Position numbers and translations under genes: made by a program. From Voacanga thouarsii (taxonomy: Eukaryota; Streptophyta; Magnoliopsida; Gentianales; Apocynaceae): a stretch of DNA of 64,000 bases. The number at the start of each line of letters is the position of its first letter. Position 1 is the first letter of the stretch. The stretch spans positions 620,001 through 684,000 of the forward strand of contig JANUWF010001281.1 in NCBI GenBank assembly GCA_026120185.1, written 5' to 3'. The notes under the pieces were generated by a model. It was not told the DNA's origin, made no database searches, and saw only the letters and a list, made by a program, of their open reading frames with translations. Shown here in pieces: positions 47,682 to 58,946 of this stretch.

Positions 47682-49740
47682 TATTAGATTGTATGCCCTC
47701 TTAGACTAGGTTTCTGATGTAAAATCGAATATTTTAATAAAAGAATTTATTTTTAGAAATTATTTGTGAATATATTTTTTGTTTGTGCACAATTTTCATT
47801 TGGAATAGACCCATTGTGTTTAAATAAGTGATCCATGTGAATGGTGGTCTTTCACAGTGAGGTATGGATCATGGGTTATTTAACACATAAACATTAGTCC
47901 TTAACCTATTGTTGAGAATGGGATTCTCATCATATTTAGGTTTTTATGTTATGAATTCCAAATAGGGAATGGCTTACCTTTAGCCAGTAAGTAGTCCACT
48001 CACTTCATGACATAAGTGTATTACGAATACGTAGGACAGGACCTGCAGTAGTGGTTTCTAAAAGTACTATATGATAGAAACCTAGACTACTACCACTACA
48101 ACGTGGACTAATGCTCTACGACTTGAGTATGAGTTGGTGGTCTGACGAAGCTGGAAGCATATGCTTTGATATACTATAGTTGAGGTTCTATAGTAGAACC
48201 AATATACTTGTGTATTAGGTATATATGACTAGTTAGTTAAGACAAACTTGTACAAGATAGTTTCTACACTATATCGCCCCTTCTGGTTGTCCGAATGGTC
48301 TAAAATGTCCAGGACCCTAAGAAACATGACTCGGATGTTTGCTTTAAGATAGCTCCCTTGGAAAGCGGAAACACTCCAGGAAGTCGTGGATCATTGGACT
48401 AGAAGCCTAAGGATGGTAGATGTCATTTAGAGGGGTGTTAGTACACTTCTTCCTCTCTAAATGTACGGCGATGTGTAGAGGGGTATTTTAGTCATTTCAC
48501 CTATAGGTCAGAGACTTTGCTAATGCAGCATTGTCCTTGGGGTCAATATTTCCTTATGGTGATATTAGAAAATATTTAAAATGCAAAATACAACTATTTA
48601 TATAGCAGGGATATTTTGGTCATTTTAGCAACCAAGGCGATGTGTCTTTTTGGTTCTCGGAATAGCCCTTAAGTCCTGATTAATTTTGGGTTGAGGAATT
48701 GGTCTCAATTCAAGAGGATTTTATTTTATTTTATTTTATTCAGGATGTCTAATTTATTATTAGACCGGAATAAAATAAATAAATAAATAAATAAAATTAG
48801 GAGTTGAGAGAAATTAATTTTCTGGTTTATTTGGTTAATTAATTATTCAGGGCCTAGGTCTAGTTTAAATAATTAGGAAATTAACCTGGGCTTAAACTAA
48901 GGAGAAATAATTAATGATTAATTATTTATTGGATTATTTATATAAGCCCAGGAAATAAATAATTAAAGACTAATTATTTTGGTTCATTTGGGCTCATTAA
49001 TTATTTATTGGGTTATTTCTATAAGCCCAGAAAATAAATAATTAATGTTTATTATTTTGGGTCATTTGGGTCCAAGAAAAATAATAAATATTATTTCAGC
49101 CCAATAGCTTAGACCGTAGGGTTTTTTCAGATACGGTTCAGATGAGTTTAGGGTTAAGCCAAACTTATTCTCAGGATAACATCCGGGTGTTTGAAATATG
49201 ATATATCCCGGGGATATGTTTATCAGATATTGGAGACCTAGTTTTGGCTAACAATAAAACAAGACTCTGGTAGATAGAAAACCCTAATTTTCCCTTGCTT
49301 TTCTCTCTAGCCTCACGTAGGACTCCCAGAGGTCTCTCTGTTGACAAAAGCTCTCTCTTTCGTGAGTTTTGTGCAGCCTCTTGTTCTTGTTTCTTTGCTA
49401 ACTAATAGCAAGAGAACCAAGGAGATTTAAGACCATTCTTCTTCACTGTTGTGTTCACCGACTAAAAGTTGGGCAGTGGCATATTCTGAGAGCTGAAAAG
49501 CTTGGCGTTCATGCAAACAAGGCGAAATAGGAGGCTAGCGGGTTATCAACCGGAAGCTTCTTCAAGTGGGCAAGGCGAAGCTATTCCTGTCGTTCAATCC
49601 ACTCCTACTCAACCTAGTAGGTTTAAAGCGCGCAAAGGTATAATCTTAACGCTTCCGTGTGACCATTAAGGCTTGTGTTTTTTTTTTCTCTCTGTTTTTT
49701 TTCTCGATGAAGCATGCTCCCCTATTTTTCCTTGCCTTCA
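47682..49740 (+). mobile_element. Solo LTR of copia family B inside integrase of element C
   Basis: Starts TATTAGATTGTATGCCC and ends about CCTTGCCTTCA. It is homologous along its length to the LTRs of copia B (36871-38468 and 20633-21457), ~2.06 kb. Integrase codons ..TLRSDRG (right) and EYLS.. (left) show the insertion point. The flanks TTCTC and TCTTC are not an exact duplication, so the right border may be off by a few bases. It carries an imperfect AT hairpin near 48720-48800. Confidence 0.85.
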
Positions 49741-49953
49741 ATCTCTTCCTCGATCAGATCTTAGAGTCTTAATACTTTTGCCAAGTTTTTTCTCTATTTC
49801 ATTCTTGAAGTCTTTGAACCTTTCAAAGGCCTCAGATTTGTATTTCATTAAATACAAATACCCGTATCGTGAGAAATCATCGATAAAGGTTATGAAATAG
49901 TTATAACCTCCTCTTGCTTGTATTGACATTGGGCCACATACATCAGAATGTAT
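49741..49953 (-). pseudogene. pol: Integrase core N-terminal part of element C
   Basis: Minus strand 49953-49741 encodes the start of the rve integrase core: 'GGYNYFITFIDDFSRYGYLYL', then 'AFERFKDFKNEIEKKLGK', 'TLRSDRG'. Two catalytic Asp positions lie in FIDD and SDRG. It is bounded by the T LTR on its upstream side and by the B LTR on its downstream side. Confidence 0.85.
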
Positions 49954-50197
49954 TGTGAAACCCCAGTCAAAACCAACCTTAGAGTAAGGAGGTTGGGATA
50001 CATATCATATTTCATTGCATGTTTAAATATATTTTTATATGATTTTATGTGCATTGAATTTGTGTTTTATAGTCTAGAGGGCTTGATTATGATTATTGAG
50101 TGAGAATGGCAAAATGGTCATTTTTTCTTGAGGTGGAAAAAGGGTGATAGCTTGAGGATTGAACAGGAAAATATTTTTAGAGGGAAAATAATTACAA

Positions 50198-50268
50198 GAG
50201 TTGTTGTGGTTTAGTGGTTTGAGCCTTAGAATTAATTCTTGAGGTCTTGGGTTCAAATTCCACCATGG
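50198..50268 (+). repeat. tRNA-like A-box/B-box segment in T LTR (copy 3)
   Basis: TGGTTTAGTGGTTTGAGC, then GGGTTCAAATTCCACC: the best B-box of the three copies (compare the consensus GGTTCRANTCC). It lies ~240 bp inside the LTR start, as in the other copies. Confidence 0.6.
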
Positions 50269-51859
50269 GAGCATTAGAATGATTAAATTTTATTTTTGCC
50301 TAGGACGTGGAAATATTCGGCCTTATGTGCTTTGGAATAGAGTAGAGATGTTGTCCTAAGAGAGACATGATAGGAGTATCATAATCCTATTCTTTTGCTC
50401 TACACAAAAATTCCTAAAGAGAATTCATTTCCTCTTGATCCTTAATTTTTCCTATTTCTCAATCCGTTAGGATGTTCAATTTGTTCAAGCCAATTTTATT
50501 CTAAAAAAGTTCCAGCAATGTGTTGTAGCTTTGAAGGTTCAAAATGTCTTAGTGAAAGACATCTTATGGACTGAAACCATGGAAGAGATGGGGAAGGATT
50601 TCAAGTGAATTAATTTCCTTAGTGAACTTTCTAAAACTTCACTCTAACTAGGTTCATTTTCTTTCATGTATTGAACTAAAAATTTTCCAGCTTCTTGTGC
50701 CTTCAAGGTGTCAAAATTCTTAGCCATTATTCCCTCTCAAATGCTGGCAGAAAATGGCCCTTTTGATCAGCTTGGAACCTAAATTTTTTTGGCCATTTTC
50801 GGACTGCACAAAGGTGGTGCAAAACCAGGAAAATTCCTGGGCAAAATCACAGCTTTGGAGGTCCGAAACCAAGCTATTTTCTTTCAATTTTTGTTCAGCA
50901 TCTTAACCACATTTTTCCTCCATAAAGAAGGCTGGAAACCAACCTTGAAATACCTCTAAAATCTCCTTCAAACTCCCTGCAACTGGCTGGAAAATGGTAG
51001 CCGAAACTGCCTAGAAAAATTCCAGCAATAGCAAAAATCCTATGCAGTAATTTTCCAGCTTTGTTTCCTAATTCAGCCCTGGCTGAAACTTCATCTTTCC
51101 TCTGCACAAACTGCTCTTAAACAACCATGATCAGAGCTCCATTGTCTTCCCCAAGCTCCTGCACAAAATTCAGATATGTCTGCCCAAAAATCTTTCCAAA
51201 AAAATTACTGCAATCATGCTTGATTAGTTACCAAAATTCTAGCCACCATAATTTAACAACTTTTCATAAAATATCCCTCAAACAACCAGACCTTCTCTTC
51301 ACCATTATACTCCTTATTTTCAGCCACCCTTAGCTCCTTCAACCAGCATTCATCCAGCCAAAACTCTGCATAGAAATTCGGCCATAGCAGCCTCCCAAAA
51401 GCTCTCCAACAATCAAAGATATTCTTGTTTCCAAATTTGCTTCCCAAAAATATTCTTCAAGGATTTCAACAACTAGCCTTTCCTTTTCCCTTCCAAACCA
51501 GAAAATCATCTACCAAACCCTACAAACAATTCGGCCAGCCTTGAACAAAACCTATCTATTCTCTTCAACCTTCAAGAACACATAGCACACCAAGAACACC
51601 TACTCCTTCCTTTTACCTAATACCTCTCCAAATCACTTCAAACTTCTTCTAAAAATTCTAGATTTCATCTATTCACTGCTGTGAGTCCATCCACACCATT
51701 TTTAACATCAAACTCTCAAATCCAACTTGCTCTTTTGGATAAAAAACTAGAAGTTTTGTGAAGGCTAAAGAACACCTTCAAGGTAGGGTTATTCTAACAA
51801 CTTCATCTTCTCTAATCTTGATCTCTAATGAATATATATATATGAATAAACATGCTAAT

Positions 51860-51861
<2 letters not shown>

Positions 51862-51900
<39 letters not shown>
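51862..51900. repeat. (CT)n microsatellite in T LTR
   Basis: A pure CT run of about 19 repeats, orthologous to 25564-25626 of the other plus-strand T copy. Confidence 0.9.
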
Positions 51901-51903
<3 letters not shown>

Positions 51904-54238
51904 CCGAATGGCTTCTTCTCCAATGGCCATACTTTCTCTATCTTCCTTGGACGAATCTCGTCATCTAGGAGTTGAGATTCATTCGAAACTCCTTCAAGGT
52001 TTTCATCAATCAAATAAGTCTTTTTAACCCTTCTTTTAAATTCTAGATTCATGTCTCTAGGATGATGTTAATAAAAGATGAATCATGAATGGAGTTTGAG
52101 TATATATTGTTGTGATGAGTTGAGAGTGAAGCATGAATATATGTATGAATATGATGGAGATGGGATTTATGCATGAAGGGATTATCTTGGTTGATTGTGT
52201 GATGTTTTAGGGTTTAATGCATGTCTTCATGATCAAGTATGCTAGAGATTATGCCATCAATGATGGATAGGATTTATATTCTTGTGTGATTATTAAAGCC
52301 ATGGTTATATTTATGCTAGTAAAGGCTAGATCATGCCTTAGTAAATTTAGATCTATGCTTATATGCATGATTTGGATGATTTGATAAATTGAAGGGTTGT
52401 AAATGTTCATGATTATGGTTAGCCATAAAAATATGATCATGACCTAGCTATCCCTAAGCTAATTTTTATTTCATAAATAAAATATTTCATAATATAATTT
52501 TGCTAGTAATTTCGAAAAAACCCTAGGAGGGGTAGATTTGGATTATTATATATAATAAGGATATTTTAGTGAAATAAATAATAGCTTTTGCTAGAAAAAT
52601 ATAATATATATATATATATATATATATTATATAAAATAATGAAATCAACTAAAACCTTTTATGGAAATAATCATAATTAGTAAAATATTTATTACTAAAA
52701 ATTTAATTATTATCTTTAATCAAAACCCATTAAAATTTTATTTATTATTTTTCAAGCAAGACTCATTAAATTTATTTTCAACTAATTTTAGTTATCAATT
52801 ATTTTCTAACAACTAAATTATTAATAAATCGTTATTTTACCTAGTACCACCTAGGACTCTTCATCAAATAAACTCTAAATTCTTCTTAGCAAGATTTAAA
52901 CCATCAACTTATTAGTACTTATTTCCCAAAACCTTAATTATTTTAAATATCAAATTAGGCTTAACTTATAAACCTATTTATTTATTATTTGGCCTTAAAG
53001 CTTGGGACACTAGAATCATGGTAGAAGTGAGTTGAGTTGTTTTAAATTGAGAAAGTGGATTTTAGCTTGAGTTTGATTGTGGTTTGTATTTGCCCATGCA
53101 GGGTTAGGTCAGCTGTTGGAGACCTTATATTGTGAGCAAGAATCAAGTAAGCTCCTGCATAAAACCTAATTGATGTAAAATGTTTATTATGACAAGCCAA
53201 ATGTAGAGTGCATGGACACTCATTTCTGTAAGGCAATTGAGGATTGACTCCTTTCTTATTTCAACCAAACAAATTATTTAAAAACCCATAAGCAGATTTA
53301 CTCAAACTCAAAACATTTTCCAAAACTGATTTTGACAAAGACTTTGGAGACCCTCAATTGCCATTTTCATGTGGAACTATGGTTTGTTCATTTTCTCAAG
53401 TGGGTTACGTTACGTTGAGTACTCAATAAGGGTGGACTACTAGGACTAGTCTTTGAAGGGTTAGGGTGAGTCTCTCAGTAAGTGGCCACCTCTGAGAGGT
53501 GAGTCCTTCCCGGATAAGATGTCAGTCCAGCAGGTCGTGCCAGTCCGAGCTAGCAGTTGTTTATTTTTCAGTCAAGTGACTGTGTTTTACCGAAATGGAC
53601 ACCCGATTGTTGTTTGGGTATAGAGAATGAGGAGTATCTTGCCCGGTAGGCCGATTACCTACCTTTTGTCAGTCTGCACAAAGTGTGGCATTCTGACCAA
53701 TTATGGGACCCAACGTGTGGTAACCCATGATCATTTCTTTTGAGTGGTTGATTTTATTGATTATGTATGGTTGGAAAAGCCAAAGCACCACCCTTGCATT
53801 TGACTAATGTTTGTTGCTTGCCAGTATTTCTCTTATAAAGGTTTTATACCTTGCATTCACGAACTATTTCCACTGGACACTCAAAGCACACATGGACTTA
53901 TTGAGATTTCTGTCTCATCACCTTTTTACCATGATTTCAGGTCGATCCTGCTGTGGGGATGAGTAGCTAGTGTTATCTACCTTGGAAGATAATGTTGTCA
54001 TTTATTTTTATATGTTGCTTTGAGGAGTTGAGAGTGGATAATTTTACTTATGGATTTGTTTTGGGAATTCATGGATTTATTCTTGGATTTATTCTTGGGA
54101 TGTAATAAATTTTAAGTTAAAGTATTATTTTTATTACGCTATTTTATTTGTGTGACCTAGTTATAAAGACCCCTTGTCCTTTTGACGAGACGACATCCCC
54201 GGCCCTGGCGGGCCTAGGTAGCAGGGTGTTACATGTAT

Positions 54239-54900
54239 GAGTTCTAATAACTCCTTGACCCGTTCTCCTTTTCCTAGAAAAGGAGTTCTAGTCATTTTAC
54301 CTAGTAAATAAGACTCGCATGTGCTATATGATTCATAATCAAATGACCCTAAGTCACCAAGCTTGTGTAACTTAGAAACACGATTTTCGTTTACATAGCC
54401 CAAACAACAATGCCATAAGTAAGAAGTGTTAGAGTTATCCATTTTAAGTTTTTTATTGTTTATATTGAGAATTGGATTATCCAAGTCTAGAACATATAAA
54501 CCATTAACTAAAGTTGCTGAACCATAATGAATATCATTCAATGAAAAAGAACAACATTTATTCTTAAATATTAAATGAAATCCACATAAGTCTAAACACG
54601 CAACTGAGATAATGTTTTTCATTAAAACTGATACATAATAACAGTTTTCCAATTCTAGAATCAATCCTGAAGGCAGGTTCAGCTCGTATGTCCTCACAGC
54701 AAGTGCAGCAACCGTTGCCCTATTTGCAGTACGTAGGTCTACGTCGCCTTTCTCTAGCCTTCTACTACTCTTTAGTCCCTGCAAGTTATTGCATAAATGA
54801 GATCCACATCTGGTATTTAATACCCGTATCTCATTTCTAAAGGCACTATTTATCTCAATCATAAACATACCTAGAGAAGAAGTAGAAGTGCTTGTAAGCT
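54239..54900 (-). pseudogene. pol: Protease and pre-integrase region of element C
   Basis: Minus strand from ~54868. The protease box reads VLNTRCGSHLC where copia proteases have W.LDTGCGSHIC, so both the catalytic Asp and the Gly are lost. A GAG-pre-integrase domain follows ('SYLWHCCLGYVNENRVSKLH', 'CESYLLGKMTRTPF'), ending at ELLELIH where the T LTR begins. Apart from the protease box, ~210 codons are open. Confidence 0.85.
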
Positions 54901-55421
54901 TCTCCTTCTACTTCTTGTCCTTGATGGTCTCCAAGTAGGCTTTGCAGTTGCGCCTCCAGTGGCCTATCTTCCCACAATGATGGCCTGGGTCCTTGGCAGC
55001 TGCGTCCTTCTTGTTCACACCACCTTTAGGCTTCATGGCAGCCTTCTTCTTTTTCTTTTGAATGAAATAGTTGCTTTGAGATCTCATATCTCTTAGTTCT
55101 GGCTTGGGCATCAAACAGCTCTCGAATATGTAAAATGATCGATTGAGCATCCATATGCTCGTGCTGTTTTTGCAACTCAGGAGTCATGGATGCCAGCATA
55201 ATACATGATGCAATATCACTATCCTCCTTGTGCCTCTTGTGGACAGCATGCTCATCAGCATGAGCATCTTGGGCTGGTGGTGGTGGAATAGGAGCATCTA
55301 GCACATAGAGCAACTTTTCCGATTTGAGAACGATTCTCAAATTTCTATACCAGTCGAGATAGTTTGATTCGGTTAACTTGTTGGTTTCCAAAATGCTACG
55401 TAAGTTCAAGTTCGTTGACAT
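54901..55421 (-). pseudogene. gag: gag of element C, internally deleted
   Basis: The start is ATG 55421 (MSTNLNLRSILETNKLTESN). The UBN2-type gag motif 'NYLDWYRNLRIVLKSEKLLYVLD' is present. The middle of capsid (about 130 residues with the usual 'L.LQSLP.SY..F' block) is missing. A frameshift near 55060 leads to a basic stretch and zinc knuckle 'HHCGKIGHWRRNC', whose first Cys is absent. The deletion makes it about half the normal length. Confidence 0.85.
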
Positions 55422-57207
55422 GATGCAAGTGACCTAGATGTAAAGATAGAGAGCATTAGCTATTTGTATATGCATATGATATGCAAATAATTAGGATTTT
55501 AATTAAACGTATTTTTACTCTACTATTTTACTCAAACCAATAGCCCCTACTACTGATTCGGGAAAGCCTGTTGAAAGCTTTCCTAGTGGACCGATATCCA
55601 AATTCCTTAAGAATAACCTTGGGTTTGCCCAATAAGCCACCCTTGAGTTCATTGGTAGGTATCCAATACCAATTACATCGTATGTAACTACCGGATCATT
55701 AGGTAATTAACAACTTTTAATCTTAAAGCCTTTTGGGCTACCCCAACTTTTCCTCTAAATTTCTTTATACTTGAGTTTGCCTAACCAGGGTAAAGAATTT
55801 AGTTAAACCCGACCCATTAATCAGGAATTTAATTCCATAGCTTGAACATGCCCGATGTCAAGTAGGCTTGGGTTTGTCCAACAACCTGGTCTCGAAAAAG
55901 GACCTCATTCTTACTATATTAATGGAATGAATTATGTTTAGTATTAATTGAGGGATTTGTTCCTTTTAGTGATTTCGTTGAATGACATGCATAGTAATCA
56001 ATAAATCACATAATTGATAATCATGGTAATAAAGCGATTACGTGGTATGGTTATGGACTTTTCCTAAATCAATTTCTTTGAGCCATAAAAGAAATTAATA
56101 TAGTTAACCATAAATGTTCATGCATGATTTAAGTAAAAGATCTTACCTCCTCGCCTTACTTTGATTGCCATCTCCAAAATAAAATAATTCTACTCCTATC
56201 TAACCTATATAAACTAATTACATAATTTCCTAAAGAGAGAAAACCTCGAGTTACATTCGAGGGGAGTTAGATGAGAAGAGAATTACACAAGAATTCAAGA
56301 GAAGGCAGGACACGCAAGCCCTATTTCATAAAAACCAAAACTGTAAAATACATGAACAGATATAATTGGTTTTAGTCCATAACCATCCACCATGCCAATG
56401 ACTATGCTTAGACAAAATAAACATATACTTTTATTATTCCAAAATCACTATTTTTTGAAAAATAAAACAAACTCTAAAATCACCATTTTAGAGAATACAT
56501 CAATTTTAGTTTTTCAAAATCATTATTTTGAAGAATAAAATTGATTGTCTCAAAACTAATTTTGAGAAAATGCTTTTGGGTCCCGTCTCTCATCAAATGA
56601 GATTTTTCCCTTTCAAAATTCTATTCCGAATTTTTTTTTTTTTTTTAAATAGCTGGAAGTCACAAACAAAGCAGAACTGGCATCGATTTGGAAGCCGAAG
56701 CCGGCACCGGCTCTATTTTGGTTTTCAAAAATTTTTCACTTTGAAAAATGATTTTCAGACATCGCGAACAGAATGGAATTGGCGCTGGCTTGGAGGCTAG
56801 AGCCGGCGGCGCCTGTGTTCTGCAACAATGGCCGCAATTTTCAAAAAATTCCAGAAATAATTTCTGGTGCTTTCTTCTTCTGCAAATTTTCAGTGAGAAC
56901 AATTCTCAGCAGTATTTTCTGTTTTGAAGCTCTAAACAACAACTAATTTGTTAGTTTAAACAAAATCAAAATGGAAAATTAAGATGAAACGGAGGGCAAT
57001 ATCCATGTTGCAAGAAAACATTTTTCCTACAGAAATTTTCAGCACCAAAGAAAGTATCTTTTCGAATTACGCTGTGACTTTTACACAATCATATTGAAAC
57101 GATCGAAACGATTTCGACTCGAGTGAAAACGATTTTCACAGCAAACAAAGACAAACACGAAAACAGTTTTTCATGCCAAAACAATGTCCGTAGACCACAC
57201 ATAACAT
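55422..57207 (-). other. Leader of element C with GC-rich repeat modules
   Basis: ~1.8-kb leader between primer site and gag, no gene. Two GC-rich units (about 56672-56722 and 56767-56822) are ~95 bp apart and share CAGAAYTGG, GGAGGCYRGAGCCGGC-like cores. ORFs here are chance products. Confidence 0.6.
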
Positions 57208-57220
57208 GTCTCTGATACCA
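57208..57220 (-). promoter_or_regulatory. Primer-binding site of element C (tRNA-iMet)
   Basis: Minus strand TGGTATCAGAGAC, 2 bp after the LTR end; 11-12 bases match the complement of the initiator methionine tRNA 3' end. Confidence 0.9.
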
Positions 57221-57222
57221 CT

Positions 57223-58946
57223 TGTTAGGTATCTCAGGCTCATATCCTATACGGCGTAGTGGAAAATAAAACGAGATACCCTCCCAAGACCCGTCTATGT
57301 GTGGAAAACAAGACATAAAGAGAGTAAAGGTAACAACTTTTACCTTTAGGTGATCGTGCGAAGAACAAAATTTTCTTCTTCAAGTTGAGGCGCGATCCAA
57401 CAATCCTCGTGATCAACCTCCACGTGAGTTGAATGTTACCCACTATAATCACAGTGTGTGATTATCTCTAATAGTAATCCACACAGAGGAATACTCAAGC
57501 ACATAGCTTTCTGTGCTAGCAGAAATTCTAAGTGGCGGCTAAGGTTCCTCCTCAAGATCAAATCGAGAGAGAAGAAGAAGAAGAAGAAGAGAAGGTTTAG
57601 GTGGTTGCTGTTTTTCTCATGTGAATCACCCTTAGGGTTTTTCAGTTATATCATCATAAAACTGAAAAATTACTGAAAATCTGGAATTCTAAAACAATTA
57701 GAGTTCTCTAATTGTAATTAAAAACATCAAGTTCTCACAATTACAACTTGTACCACAAATTATAACTAATTATAATTTGTCCATAACAACTTTTCTTTCT
57801 CTCAATCAACCCTACAATGTTATCAAATAACATCTTGAGTATATAATCCTCTATTGTGTGTGACCTATTAGGTTTCCCAGTCAACTGGTAGAGAACATGA
57901 ATTAATCCAAACGTCTTTGAGATTAATAATCCATAATTAATTAGAATTAATCCTATTAATTCTAATCATGATTGGTTTATTAATTCATCAATTAATAAAC
58001 CCATATTCCCAAATCATGAGCGGTATCTAGCAACATATCATGACCACCTAAGAGTCCAGGAAGTTAAGTGGCTTGACATGAACCCTTCAATAACAAACTT
58101 CAGTGCAATTAACTCCTTTCACCATACAATATCTCATTCGGTTTGGAGTACGGAATTAGTGCCAACTCCCTCCAGAAATAATTCTGACCCGAATACAATA
58201 GTACTTGTACCAGGAACCCACTACTCTAGATGTGTATCAATTAGAACTGTTTCCAATACACAATCGCCTTGGCCAAGGACTTTCCGAGTAGTAATTCCTA
58301 CAAGTGGCCGTGAGATATTCGCCCCTACTATTAGAAGTGGTGAATCCTTTATTAACCCTCTCAACTACTTTCGTTTACCTCACAATGTACCAAATATCCA
58401 TCCCATAGGCAACCCTCGATCGTGCTCTGGAGATTAGAATCAAAGTACAAAGCTCAGCAAATAAAGTACCTTGAAGATCTCAAGTCTAAGGATACTTGCA
58501 CGTTTGCTATATTGAGATTATATCATTGGCACTAAATAGTTATACATATGATTATCTCAAAGTTAGATCATCCAATGAACTTGTTCCATTAACAAGCATC
58601 CATGTGTTAACTTTGAGTATCTCAATACTCACGATTTTGAGAACCACCGCCTGATCAAATCAGGAAGTCTAACACATGCTAGTCTTAACGCATTAATGAT
58701 GTCCTATCTCATTAAAATTATGACTCGGGACTATTTAAGTACTAACACCATCCAGTATAGTAGGAATCTCATATCATGATCTCTATCATGATTTCCTTAA
58801 CACAGTGTTGTACTAGAGACTTTATTGAACAGTTATATTACTTAAAGTAAACAAAAAGAAACTGTATGATAAATAATGCCTTATATTAAAATAAAATGTG
58901 TCATATACAATGTACAAGTGATTGCCTCTAGGGCACAATACTAACA
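57223..58946 (-). mobile_element. 5' LTR of element C
   Basis: 1724 bp, TGTTAGTATTGTGCCC to ATACCTAACA on the minus strand. It drives transcription of element C, and TATA-like stretches are frequent. It is the reference copy for the solo LTRs at 759-2477 and 31453-36718. Confidence 0.95.

Larger units (their letters stand above)
49954..54233 (+). mobile_element. T-family solo LTR in integrase of element C
   Basis: Starts TGTGAAACCCCAG and ends GGGTGTTACA, 4280 bp. Perfect TGTAT duplications lie at 49949-49953 and 54234-54238. Integrase codons ELLELIH are on one side and continue on the other. Same family as 23657-28134 and 32108-35655. No coding content; the frame of the adjacent gag-pre-integrase ORF runs into it and adds chance residues. 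Confidence 0.95.
43800..58946 (-). mobile_element. Full-length copia element C with two nested solo LTRs
   Basis: The only structurally complete element. Perfect TGAGA duplications occur at 43795-43799 and 58947-58951. It has a 5' LTR at 57223-58946, primer site at 57208-57220, leader, gag, protease, integrase, RT, RNase H, polypurine tract and 3' LTR at 43800-45414, all on the minus strand. Insertions at 47682-49740 (family B LTR) and 49954-54233 (T LTR) both hit the integrase region. Without them it is ~8.8 kb. All ORFs carry stops or deletions, so it is non-autonomous. Confidence 0.95.

Noticed and set aside
54161..54238. C-terminal residues of the 235-codon minus-strand ORF (after ELLELIH)
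   Set aside because: These are translated T LTR sequence beyond the insertion point and not part of integrase.
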